Part shown: one piece after another, positions 34,902 to 42,706 of the stretch
How positions within the stretch are numbered: the first letter of the stretch is position 1
Layout of the letters: the number at the start of each line of letters is the position of its first letter
Assembly (NCBI GenBank): GCA_003215295.1
Contig: QCKN01000005.1
Location: forward strand, 1-64,000
Origin: Prochlorococcus sp. AG-409-P03
GTDB lineage: Bacteria; Cyanobacteriota; Cyanobacteriia; PCC-6307; Cyanobiaceae
DNA length: 64,000 bases
Direction of reading: 5' to 3'
The notes under the pieces: generated by a model
Seen by the model: the letters and a program-made list of their open reading frames with translations, nothing else
Database searches by the model: none
What the model was told of the DNA's origin: nothing
Position numbers and translations under genes: made by a program

Positions 34902-36737
34902 GTGACAACGTCTCACACAACAGTGGAATTAACCTCACGCATGCGTCGTCGAGGCCTTTACTTGATATTGGCCATTGGACTTGTAATTTGTTTTTGGCAG
35001 CTTGGTTCAACAGGCTTGGTGGATGAAACGCCACCTCTTTTTGCAGCTGCTAGCCGGGCAATGAGTAATACAGGAGACTGGCTCACGCCTCGTGTAAATG
35101 GCCTACCTCGGTTTGACAAGCCTCCTTTGGTTTATTGGTTAATGGGTTTGGGATATTCGATCCCAGGAAATGCGGATTGGGATCCTCTTGGCACCTGGTC
35201 TGCACGTTTCCCTTCGGCAGCTTCGTCTTTGTTCATGATGTTGCTTTTAGGAGACACTGTAATGAGGTGGCCTCATAGAGGTGAGGCGTTTCCTCGACGT
35301 TGTGGCTTAATTACTGCGCTTGCTTTTGCGTTTTCTCCTCTAGTGATGATTTGGAGTCGGATTGCAGTAAGTGATGCATTGCTTTGCACGACTCTAGGTT
35401 CAGCTTTGATTTTTCAGTGGAGGTCTTATGCAAAGTCTCAAAATGGATCTTGGCGGTTGGCTTGGGTTTTTTTAGGCCTTGCAGTTCTTACCAAGGGGCC
35501 GGTAGCAGTAGTCCTGATGACTATGACTTTGGTTTTATTTGGATCTCTGCCACAGATTGATTTTTCACTACTCCTTGCGCGTATTCGTCCTGTTCCTGGT
35601 TTTTGTATTACGGCTCTTGTCTCTCTACCTTGGTACTTACTTGAGCTTAGAGCAGAGGGACAAGCTTTTTGGGATAGTTTTTTTGGGTATCACAACCTCC
35701 AGAGATTTACATCAGTAGTCAATTTTCATCAGGAACCTTGGTGGTTTTTCGTTCTTATTCTGATTATCGCCTCGTTACCGTTTACTCCTTTTTTAATTCT
35801 TGGTCTGTTTAAAGCCTTCTCAATTTCATTTCCTGGTAGCAATGGACACAAGCTCGACTTAAACCCTAGGGATTCGCTGGTGCCTTTTGCGGCATGTTGG
35901 CTTATTTGCGTGTTTGTACTTTTTACGTCTGCAGCAACGAAGCTTCCTAGTTATTGGTTGCCAGCTACCCCTGCAGCAGCATTGTTAATTGGCTGTGTCG
36001 ATAGTGGCACTAAGTCTTCGCGGTTTGCTTGGTGGGGATCAATTTTCTTGTCTTTTTCTCTGGCATTAGTCTTTTGGTCCTCACCATTTTGGCTTTTGTC
36101 GATCAAGGATCCTGAACTACCTACTCTTGGTTCGGAATTACTTGCGAGTCGTCTGGTTTTAAGAGCTGCTATTTCTTTCACTCTCGTTGGTGTTTTGGGG
36201 ATCTTTCTGGGCTTTTTCTCAAAAACAAAGAGGTTACTTGCAATGCAAGCCCCTCTTTTACTCTTCCAAATGCTTGTGTTGGTGCCAATGATCAGTTTAG
36301 GAGATCAAGTCAGACAAGCCCCTCTAAGACAGGTAGCGAAGTTGCTTGTGTCATCGAAGAAGCCTTTCGAAGCTCTTGCAATGGTAGGAACTCAGAAGCC
36401 TTCTATACATTTTTACACAGGTGAGGTGATCATTTATGAGGGGCGCTCTGCTTATGCATTGGTTAACCTTGAAGAGCGATTACGACTAGAGAAACGCAAA
36501 GGCTGGTCAGGTTCGCAAATAGATGGATCTAAAGGAGCTAGAACTGCGTTGGTGGTTATAGATAAGAGGACTGCCAAGCGTTTGCACTGGCAGGAGTTAA
36601 ATCCTGAGATTATTGGGGAATTTGGGGTTTATATGGTTTGGCGTTTAGATAGACAAACTCTCAAGATGAGAGCTAATAGGTTAGTTGAAAATGGTTTTAA
36701 ACCTAATTGGAGGGCTTTTAGACCTGAGCGCTTCTGA
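34902..36737 (+). CDS. ArnT-like (GT83/PMT-superfamily) membrane glycosyltransferase
   Basis: A 611-residue protein with about 12 membrane spans. After the first span comes the superfamily's catalytic acidic motif, GLVDETPPLFAAASRAM near residues 40-55 (Asp-Glu), then GDWLTPRVNGLPRFDKPPLV with the YWLMGL run, typical of enzymes using a polyprenyl-phosphate sugar to decorate lipid A or other envelope molecules. The C-terminal 150 residues are a soluble domain. It starts with GTG 34902. Acceptor and sugar cannot be read from sequence. It lies 9 nt after the GT4 gene. Confidence 0.88.
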   Translation: MTTSHTTVELTSRMRRRGLYLILAIGLVICFWQLGSTGLVDETPPLFAAASRAMSNTGDWLTPRVNGLPRFDKPPLVYWLMGLGYSIPGNADWDPLGTWSARFPSAASSLFMMLLLGDTVMRWPHRGEAFPRRCGLITALAFAFSPLVMIWSRIAVSDALLCTTLGSALIFQWRSYAKSQNGSWRLAWVFLGLAVLTKGPVAVVLMTMTLVLFGSLPQIDFSLLLARIRPVPGFCITALVSLPWYLLELRAEGQAFWDSFFGYHNLQRFTSVVNFHQEPWWFFVLILIIASLPFTPFLILGLFKAFSISFPGSNGHKLDLNPRDSLVPFAACWLICVFVLFTSAATKLPSYWLPATPAAALLIGCVDSGTKSSRFAWWGSIFLSFSLALVFWSSPFWLLSIKDPELPTLGSELLASRLVLRAAISFTLVGVLGIFLGFFSKTKRLLAMQAPLLLFQMLVLVPMISLGDQVRQAPLRQVAKLLVSSKKPFEALAMVGTQKPSIHFYTGEVIIYEGRSAYALVNLEERLRLEKRKGWSGSQIDGSKGARTALVVIDKRTAKRLHWQELNPEIIGEFGVYMVWRLDRQTLKMRANRLVENGFKPNWRAFRPERF

Positions 36738-36742
36738 GAGAT

Positions 36743-37321
36743 TTAAAACTTACTTTTAGGTGATGCTTGGGATGAATCCTTGGTAGTTGTAACTTTGCTT
36801 ATCTGCGGAGAAAGCTCTTGCCTGTGACAGAAGCCACATTGACCCCAGAGAGAAATTTCTCCAGTAGGAGCAGGCTTCCCACATTTTTGACAAGTTGCTA
36901 AGCCATGTACGTCAATCCTGCTTGGATGTCTTTCCCAGATATTCTTTTCGCTCTCAATACGTTCTGTTTTTGAAGGGTGATATTGCTGTATGCGAAGGTC
37001 TTTGATTCTGTGGCCTGCAGTTTGCAAAGTGGCTAATAGCTGCATTTTGTTGTATTGCAAAGCCTGGCGCCATTGCGGGTGACTAGCTCCTATCACTAAA
37101 ACACCTCGATGCATGCTTATTGGACGGCAATTGGGAGCAAGTCGTTCTCCGACTAATTTGGGCCAGTCATGCCACAAGCCAGCAAGACTCTTGCTCTTTT
37201 TCCAACCTAGTTTTAAGTCATCAAGGCAGTCAGATAGGGAGGAGGCCCCAGGTATTGGAGCTTCTTGCAGGATCTTTACTTCCCCAAGACTTTTACTTTC
37301 TTGACTATTTGCTAAATGCAT
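36743..37321 (-). CDS. DUF721 (DciA-like) protein with C-terminal zinc ribbon
   Basis: A 192-residue protein. Residues about 45-115 form the DUF721 domain (LWHDWPKLVGERLAPNCRPI, GVLVIGASHPQWRQALQYNK). Proteins of this family include DciA, the replicative-helicase operator in bacteria that lack DnaC. The C-terminal portion carries CQKCGKPAP and CGFCHRQEL, a CxxC pair set typical of a zinc ribbon, an arrangement I associate with cyanobacterial members. It converges on the ArnT-like gene with 5 nt between them and is divergent from vipp1 (67 nt). A role at the replication fork is inferred, not shown. Confidence 0.85.
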   Translation of the reverse strand: MHLANSQESKSLGEVKILQEAPIPGASSLSDCLDDLKLGWKKSKSLAGLWHDWPKLVGERLAPNCRPISMHRGVLVIGASHPQWRQALQYNKMQLLATLQTAGHRIKDLRIQQYHPSKTERIESEKNIWERHPSRIDVHGLATCQKCGKPAPTGEISLWGQCGFCHRQELSPQISKVTTTKDSSQASPKSKF

Positions 37322-37388
37322 ATCATTAATCTAGGTGGAGTATTGCTTTAATCTCGCTAGCCTCCATTAGGTCTTATTAAATTCCTCT

Positions 37389-38189
37389 ATGGGGTTCTTT
37401 GACAGGTTAAGCAGGTTACTTCGAGCAAACCTTAATGATTTAGTTAGTAAGGCTGAGGATCCAGTCAAAATTCTTGAGCAGTCAGTAGCTGATATGCAGG
37501 CTGATTTAGTCAAGTTACGACAAGCTGTGGCTGTGGCTATAGCCAGTCAAAAAAGGCTGAGGAGTCAAGCAGAACAAGCTGAGTCTCAAGTGAAAACTTG
37601 GTATGAACGAGCAGAGCTGGCTTTACAGAAAGGAGAAGAGGATCTTGCTAGAGAAGCTTTGACGCGTAGAAAGACTTTTCAGGAATCATCTGTTGCTTTG
37701 TTAAGCCAACTGCAGGGTCAAGACGGACAGGTAGAGATGCTGAAGAGAAGTCTGGTTGCGCTTGAGGGGAAAATTGCTGAGGCGCGATCTAAGAAGGACA
37801 TGCTGAAAGCACGAGCTCAAGCTGCAGAAGCGCAACAACAGCTTCAGAGCGCAGTTGGAAGCTTGGGCTCTAATAGTGCAATGGCTGCTTTTGATCGAAT
37901 GGAAGATAAGGTTGAGTCGCTAGAAGCTTCAAGTCAGGCAGCGGCAGAGTTGGCGGGTGCCGATTTGGAGAGTCAGTTTGCTGCTCTCGAAGGGAATGAC
38001 GATGTTGATCTTGAACTGGCACAGTTGCGACAAAAACTTCAGGCTGGTGTTGAGGTTGCAGCTCTCCCCTCAGCTGAGGTGGAAAGTGTCAAAACCAATG
38101 TGGAGGAAGAAGGAGATATTGAGGCTGTAAATGTAGCTGAAGTGGATGCTGATCTTGAAGCCTTGAGGCGCTCCATTGATAAGCTTTAA
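37389..38189 (+). CDS. vipp1: PspA/IM30 family protein Vipp1
   Basis: An ESCRT-III-like protein that forms rings and rods on membranes and is needed for thylakoid biogenesis and maintenance. The 266-residue product is almost wholly helical: MGFFDRLSRLLRANLNDLVS as the amphipathic membrane helix, then EDPVKILEQSVADMQADLVK, long coiled coil to about residue 190, NDDVDLELAQLRQKLQ, and a Glu-rich linker leading to a final helix (DADLEALRRSIDKL). This C-terminal extension, absent from PspA, marks it as Vipp1. The gene stands alone. Confidence 0.95.
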   Translation: MGFFDRLSRLLRANLNDLVSKAEDPVKILEQSVADMQADLVKLRQAVAVAIASQKRLRSQAEQAESQVKTWYERAELALQKGEEDLAREALTRRKTFQESSVALLSQLQGQDGQVEMLKRSLVALEGKIAEARSKKDMLKARAQAAEAQQQLQSAVGSLGSNSAMAAFDRMEDKVESLEASSQAAAELAGADLESQFAALEGNDDVDLELAQLRQKLQAGVEVAALPSAEVESVKTNVEEEGDIEAVNVAEVDADLEALRRSIDKL

Positions 38190-38336
38190 AAACTCTGGCT
38201 TGACTATTTCCTGATGTGATAAAAGTTACTTATCTCTCAGGTAGTCTGGTTTTGTGGAGGTGAGATTCAGTTAGGTTTTCGCCTTTTCTTTTTAGGCTTA
38301 AGCATTGATTCAATCCCATTAAGAAGGGGGAGCTTT

Positions 38337-39533
38337 ATGCGGACTTCCAAGCGACTGGATCGTCTCGGTAAAGGCGTATTTCAGCGTAATGACTTTCGCA
38401 AGAATGCTTATCGGCTTGCAAATAAAAACAACGGCCTACCTCCTTTATTGGATCTTTCCTTAGGATCTTCGGACTTATTGCCTCCTGAAAATGTACTTGA
38501 GGCAATCAAAAAGGCTTTAAATGAACCAGGTAGCTCTGCTTATTGTTTACATGCTGCGACAAGACCTTTCCGGGAGTCTGTAGCAGTTTGGTGTCAGAGA
38601 CGTTTTGGTGTTTCCATTGACCCTGAAAGAGAGGTTCAGTTTTTGGTTGGGTCTCAAGAGGGTACGGCTCACTTGCCTCTTTCATTATTGGATCCAGGAG
38701 ATGTTGGATTGATCCTGAATCCTTCTTATCCATCTCATAGGGGAGGAATGCTCTTGGCAGATGCTCAAATAGAAAGTCTTTTACTTAGTGCTGAAAAAGA
38801 TTGGCGTCCTGACTTTGGCTCTTTGCAATTAAGTCAACTAGATCAATTGAGATTGATTCTTTTTGGATTCCCTCATAATCCAACTGCTCAAGTTGGCAGA
38901 CAGAGCTGGTTAGACGAAGCAATGTCATTAGGTGTTCGCAATCAAATAGTTATTGCACATGACAACCCTTACTTAGACCTTTCTCTCGACGGAGATGCTC
39001 CTGCTTTGCTTCGTTGTGAAGGCTGGAGAGAATGGGGGATAGAGTTTTTCTCTTTATCCAAGGCTTGGAGTTTGGGAGGTTTCAGGCTTGCTTTCGCTAT
39101 AGGTGCTGAAAATGTTTTAACTGCTCTTCAAAGAGTAAAGGGTGTTGTTGATTTCAATCAATCTTTGGCTTTACAGGCAGGTGCAATTGAGGCATTGACC
39201 AATTCTTTTGGATGGCCAGCGCAAATTCTGGGAACTTATAGAAATAGAAGGGATAGAACACTTAAAGCCCTGGCTCTGATGGGATGGCAGATCCCAAGTC
39301 CTTCAATGGCTATGTATCTTTGGATGCCATTGCCAGGATGGGCCAAAGCGAGAGGATGGAACGATGAAGTTATGGCAGCAGAACTCCTGGAACAGACGGG
39401 CATTGCCTTGACTCCTGGTTCAGGCTTTGGTTCTGGTGGTGCGGGTTGGCTGCGTCTTGCTTTGGTTCATCAGGCTGATGACCTAGAGGCAGCTGTTGCT
39501 CGAATGAAGGTGTGGTGGGATGCACATAGTTGA
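38337..39533 (+). CDS. PLP-dependent class I/II aminotransferase
   Basis: A 398-residue fold-type I aminotransferase. It has NAYRLANKNNG at the start, LSLGSSDLLPP, GSQEGTAHLPLSLLDPGDVG for the PLP phosphate pocket, NPTAQVGRQSWLDEA and HDNPYLDLS, and the Schiff-base Lys in SLSKAWSLGGFRLAF. The substrate is uncertain: relatives include LL-diaminopimelate and aspartate or aromatic aminotransferases, and the cyanobacterial homologue is usually only annotated by class. A strong Shine-Dalgarno-like AAGGGGG precedes ATG 38337. The birA-like gene overlaps its 3' end by 14 nt. Confidence 0.9.
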   Translation: MRTSKRLDRLGKGVFQRNDFRKNAYRLANKNNGLPPLLDLSLGSSDLLPPENVLEAIKKALNEPGSSAYCLHAATRPFRESVAVWCQRRFGVSIDPEREVQFLVGSQEGTAHLPLSLLDPGDVGLILNPSYPSHRGGMLLADAQIESLLLSAEKDWRPDFGSLQLSQLDQLRLILFGFPHNPTAQVGRQSWLDEAMSLGVRNQIVIAHDNPYLDLSLDGDAPALLRCEGWREWGIEFFSLSKAWSLGGFRLAFAIGAENVLTALQRVKGVVDFNQSLALQAGAIEALTNSFGWPAQILGTYRNRRDRTLKALALMGWQIPSPSMAMYLWMPLPGWAKARGWNDEVMAAELLEQTGIALTPGSGFGSGGAGWLRLALVHQADDLEAAVARMKVWWDAHS

Positions 39534-40281
39534 ATGCTCTACAGGTGCTGCTGCTGTTGCGCGTCAATGGAAACTTAATTCGCCCTCTCAAAAACATCCT
39601 TGGCAGTTGCGTTGGAAACCAGTATGTGCAAGTACAGAGATTGTTTTATCCGATTGGCTTTTGGCAAAACCTATGGGATCTTCTCCAAGAGCATTTTTAG
39701 CTGCTCGTCAGACTCGTGGAGTGGGTCAAAGAGGACGGACTTGGCATGCTCCAATTGGTGGGGTGTGGCTTAGCGCTGCCTTTAAAATGAATCTAATTGC
39801 TGAATCTGCTGGCCTACTTGGTTTAGGAGTAGCAGTTGCACTGGCTGAAAGTCTGGAAAGAAAATTTATACCCGTTCAAATTAAGTGGCCTAATGATCTA
39901 ATAGTTGATGGTAGGAAGTTGGCAGGTCTTTTGCCTAAGTTGGTTCATCGAGGGTCAATATTGAGATATGGGCGTATAGGAATTGGTTTGAATGTTGCGA
40001 ATAAGGTTCCACGTGGGGCTATTGCTTTGAATGAAATTTTGAAGCCTGCTAGTTGTAAAACAGTCTTTTGGGCTTCAGAGGTTCTTTTGGCTTTAGATCG
40101 AGGACTGGAGTTGTCTAGTAGAGCCGATTCTGTATGTGAAGCAGCGCAGCGTCGTCTTTGGTCAGATCACGTTAAAGATCCTAAGACTGGCAAGACTTGG
40201 CAGATTGAAAGGTTAGGTTTAGACGGATCTCTACATCTCCGTAGGGGTAGTTGGAAGACTGCTTGGACTCGTTGGGGGTGA
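39520..40281 (+). CDS. birA: Biotin-[acetyl-CoA-carboxylase] ligase
   Basis: BirA attaches biotin to the carboxyl carrier of acetyl-CoA carboxylase. The 253-residue product has SPRAFLAARQTRGVGQRGRT-like biotinyl-AMP loop (AARQTRGVGQRGRTWHAPIG), GVAVALAESLERKFIPVQIK, WPNDLIVDGRKLAGLLPKLV and a late GIGLNVANKVPRGAIAL. It lacks the N-terminal HTH of E. coli BirA, as expected for a non-repressor ligase. ATG 39520 lies 14 nt inside the aminotransferase gene; ends convergent with the ABC ATPase. Confidence 0.93.
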   Translation: MHIVECSTGAAAVARQWKLNSPSQKHPWQLRWKPVCASTEIVLSDWLLAKPMGSSPRAFLAARQTRGVGQRGRTWHAPIGGVWLSAAFKMNLIAESAGLLGLGVAVALAESLERKFIPVQIKWPNDLIVDGRKLAGLLPKLVHRGSILRYGRIGIGLNVANKVPRGAIALNEILKPASCKTVFWASEVLLALDRGLELSSRADSVCEAAQRRLWSDHVKDPKTGKTWQIERLGLDGSLHLRRGSWKTAWTRWG

Positions 40282-40304
40282 GGCTCAGATTGTGGATGGG
40301 GTCT

Positions 40305-41027
40305 TTATTTCACACTTAGAACTTTGCCATCGCTAAAGCGAGCCACTTTTTTTGCACGAGCTGCAACATCGTCTTCATGGGTTACAAGGACAACAGTTAT
40401 ACCTTGTTTGTGGAGTTCATCAAAGATATTGAGTACGTCTTTTGTGGTTTTTGAATCGAGCGCTCCAGTTGGCTCGTCTGCTAGTAGCAAAGCTGGTTGA
40501 TTGATAATTGCTCTGGCAATAGCTACACGTTGTTGTTGACCACCTGAAAGTTGGTTTGGTCGATTTTGCATTCGGTCTGCAAGGCCCACTCTTTCTAAAG
40601 CTTGTTCTGCTCGTAGTTGTCTTTCAGTAGCTTGTATTCCAGCGTAAATCATTGGCAGCATGACATTCTCTAGTGCTGTAGCTTCAGGCAGTAGATGGAA
40701 TTGTTGAAAGACAAATCCAAGTGCTTGGTTTCGGAGGTCGGCCAGCTCATCGTCATTTAGCGCTTCTACGGCGACTCCATTGAGTTCATAGCTTCCAAGG
40801 GTTGGCCGATCTAGGCAGCCAAGGATATTCATAGCAGTGCTTTTCCCTGACCCACTTGCCCCCATAACGGCTAGGTAATCACCCTTATGAACTTCAAGGT
40901 TGATTTGATCCAAGGCCTTTACTAAAAGGGAGTCTTGGCCATAAAGCTTGCTGACATTAATTAGTCTCGCTACTGGACTAGATGAAAAGTGTGGTTGATT
41001 CTGTTTAACCAATTGGTTGTCCTCCAA
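40305..41027 (-). CDS. MacB/LolD-type ABC transporter ATPase
   Basis: A 240-residue ATPase of the MacB/LolD/DevA branch, which powers export or extraction of lipoproteins, glycolipids or antibiotics together with FtsX-fold permeases. Walker A is [20 protein letters not shown], the signature [14 protein letters not shown], Walker [13 protein letters not shown], with H-loop VTHEDDVA. No permease gene is next to it (birA on one side, ndhB on the other), so its partner must be elsewhere. Its start lies 23 nt inside the 3' end of ndhB, so it is likely co-transcribed with it. Confidence 0.92.
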   Translation of the reverse strand: MEDNQLVKQNQPHFSSSPVARLINVSKLYGQDSLLVKALDQINLEVHKGDYLAVMGASGSGKSTAMNILGCLDRPTLGSYELNGVAVEALNDDELADLRNQALGFVFQQFHLLPEATALENVMLPMIYAGIQATERQLRAEQALERVGLADRMQNRPNQLSGGQQQRVAIARAIINQPALLLADEPTGALDSKTTKDVLNIFDELHKQGITVVLVTHEDDVAARAKKVARFSDGKVLSVK

Positions 41028-42573
41028 TTGCTATTGCCTCTTGTAATAAAGGCGTGCCCGCTACTGCACTGTTAGCCCATTGAAATAAAGGGTTGGACAA
41101 AATACCTCCTATCGCTGTTACAAGAACGCATGAAACCAAAGCAATTCTTAGTGGTGGAAGCCCTATTGTTTTCCATTGAACTGGTGGATATGTCTTGACT
41201 ACTTCAGAGGCTTCTTGAGGCTCTTTTACTACCATCATTTTGATGACAGAGATGTAGTAATAAATTGAGATTACAGAAGTTACTAGCCCAACAACTACTA
41301 GTAGGTATTGCTGGTCAGCCCAGCCAGCAAAGAAAAGGTAGATTTTCCCGAAGAATCCAAGCATGGGAGGGATTCCACCGAGAGACAGAAGGCAGAGACT
41401 TAGACCTAATGTTATTAGCGGATCTTTTTGATAAAGGCCAGCGTAATCAGAGATTCGATCACTTCCTGTGCGTAATGAGAAGAGGATTATGCAAGCAAAT
41501 GCACCTAAATTCATGAATAAGTAAGCAGCCATATATAAAACCATTGCGGCAAAGCCATCTGCAGTGCCGCAAACTAGACCAATCATTACAAAGCCAGCTT
41601 GTCCAATTGAGCTATATGCAAGCATCCTCTTCATGGATGTTTGGGCAAGGGCAACTACATTCCCAAGCGTCATGCTCAGAACCGCTAAAACAGTGAAAAG
41701 AAGCTTCCATTGAGCATCAAATGCACTAAAACAACCAACAAGAAGCCTGAGAGAAAGAGCAAACCCAGCTGCTTTTGAACCGACGGAAAGGAAAGCAACT
41801 ACAGGGGTTGGTGAGCCTTCATATACATCAGGAGTCCATTGGTGGAAGGGTACTGCAGCTATCTTGAAGGCTACTGTTGCAAGAACGAAAACAAGAGCTA
41901 GAGCCGCTAGTGGAGTTGGGCTTTCTACAAGTGCAAGTCCTATCCCTTGCAGACTTGTAGTGCCACTGATTCCATAAAGGAGGGATGATCCATACAGAAA
42001 AACAGCAGCAGCGGCAGATCCCACGAGTAAATATTTTAGGGCTGCCTCTGAACTCCTGGCATCACGTTTCATGTATCCAGATAAGAGATAACTGGCTACA
42101 GAAAGTGTTTCTAGGGAAACAAAAATACTTACAAGGTCAGTCGAGCCACATAGCAGCATCCCACCAAGAGTTGCAGCAAGAAGGATTGCGGCATATTCAC
42201 CAACTGGACTTCCACTTTGCTCTGCATACCGCCAGCTGATGAGTAATGAGATAAGAGTTGATAGGGCGACTACAGCTCGGAATGCAATTGCAAGATTGTC
42301 TGCAAGAAATGCTCCGAGGAAAGAAGATTCCAGCGGGATATTCCATTGAAACGCAAGTAAAACTAATGCGCCTCCTAAACCCAGATAGCAGATTGGTGGT
42401 GACCACCTGATGGCTGCTTTGTCACCAGCAAGGTCAACTATTAGGGTTCCGAGCATGGCTAGAAGCACGCAGCCTTCGGGGGCAACGGCTCCAGCATTTA
42501 ATCCAATGCTTAGAAGATCTCCTGGATTAGCAAGGGCTTCTCCAGAGTTAAGCAGTGCACCCATTGCGGGCAT
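41005..42573 (-). CDS. ndhB: NAD(P)H-quinone oxidoreductase subunit 2 (NDH-1 subunit B)
   Basis: NdhB is a proton-pumping, antiporter-like membrane subunit of photosynthetic complex I, used in respiration, cyclic electron flow and CO2 uptake. The 522-residue product has about 14 spans; landmarks are [18 protein letters not shown] [40 protein letters not shown] (with the conserved acidic residue), [20 protein letters not shown] and [17 protein letters not shown]. The N-terminal [16 protein letters not shown] matches cyanobacterial NdhB starts. Other ndh genes are not adjacent. It diverges from topA with 133 nt between. Confidence 0.96.
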   Translation of the reverse strand: MPAMGALLNSGEALANPGDLLSIGLNAGAVAPEGCVLLAMLGTLIVDLAGDKAAIRWSPPICYLGLGGALVLLAFQWNIPLESSFLGAFLADNLAIAFRAVVALSTLISLLISWRYAEQSGSPVGEYAAILLAATLGGMLLCGSTDLVSIFVSLETLSVASYLLSGYMKRDARSSEAALKYLLVGSAAAAVFLYGSSLLYGISGTTSLQGIGLALVESPTPLAALALVFVLATVAFKIAAVPFHQWTPDVYEGSPTPVVAFLSVGSKAAGFALSLRLLVGCFSAFDAQWKLLFTVLAVLSMTLGNVVALAQTSMKRMLAYSSIGQAGFVMIGLVCGTADGFAAMVLYMAAYLFMNLGAFACIILFSLRTGSDRISDYAGLYQKDPLITLGLSLCLLSLGGIPPMLGFFGKIYLFFAGWADQQYLLVVVGLVTSVISIYYYISVIKMMVVKEPQEASEVVKTYPPVQWKTIGLPPLRIALVSCVLVTAIGGILSNPLFQWANSAVAGTPLLQEAIAIGGQPIG

Positions 42574-42706
42574 ATCTTCACGAGTTCAAACCGGGCTTTA
42601 TGACTTTAGCCGCGTTACTAAATACTCTCCAGTTATGGGTTAGATCTATGCATTTCGTGCTCTGGTGCGATAGAGAGGGGTAAGGGTTATATGTATTTGC
42701 TCGCTT

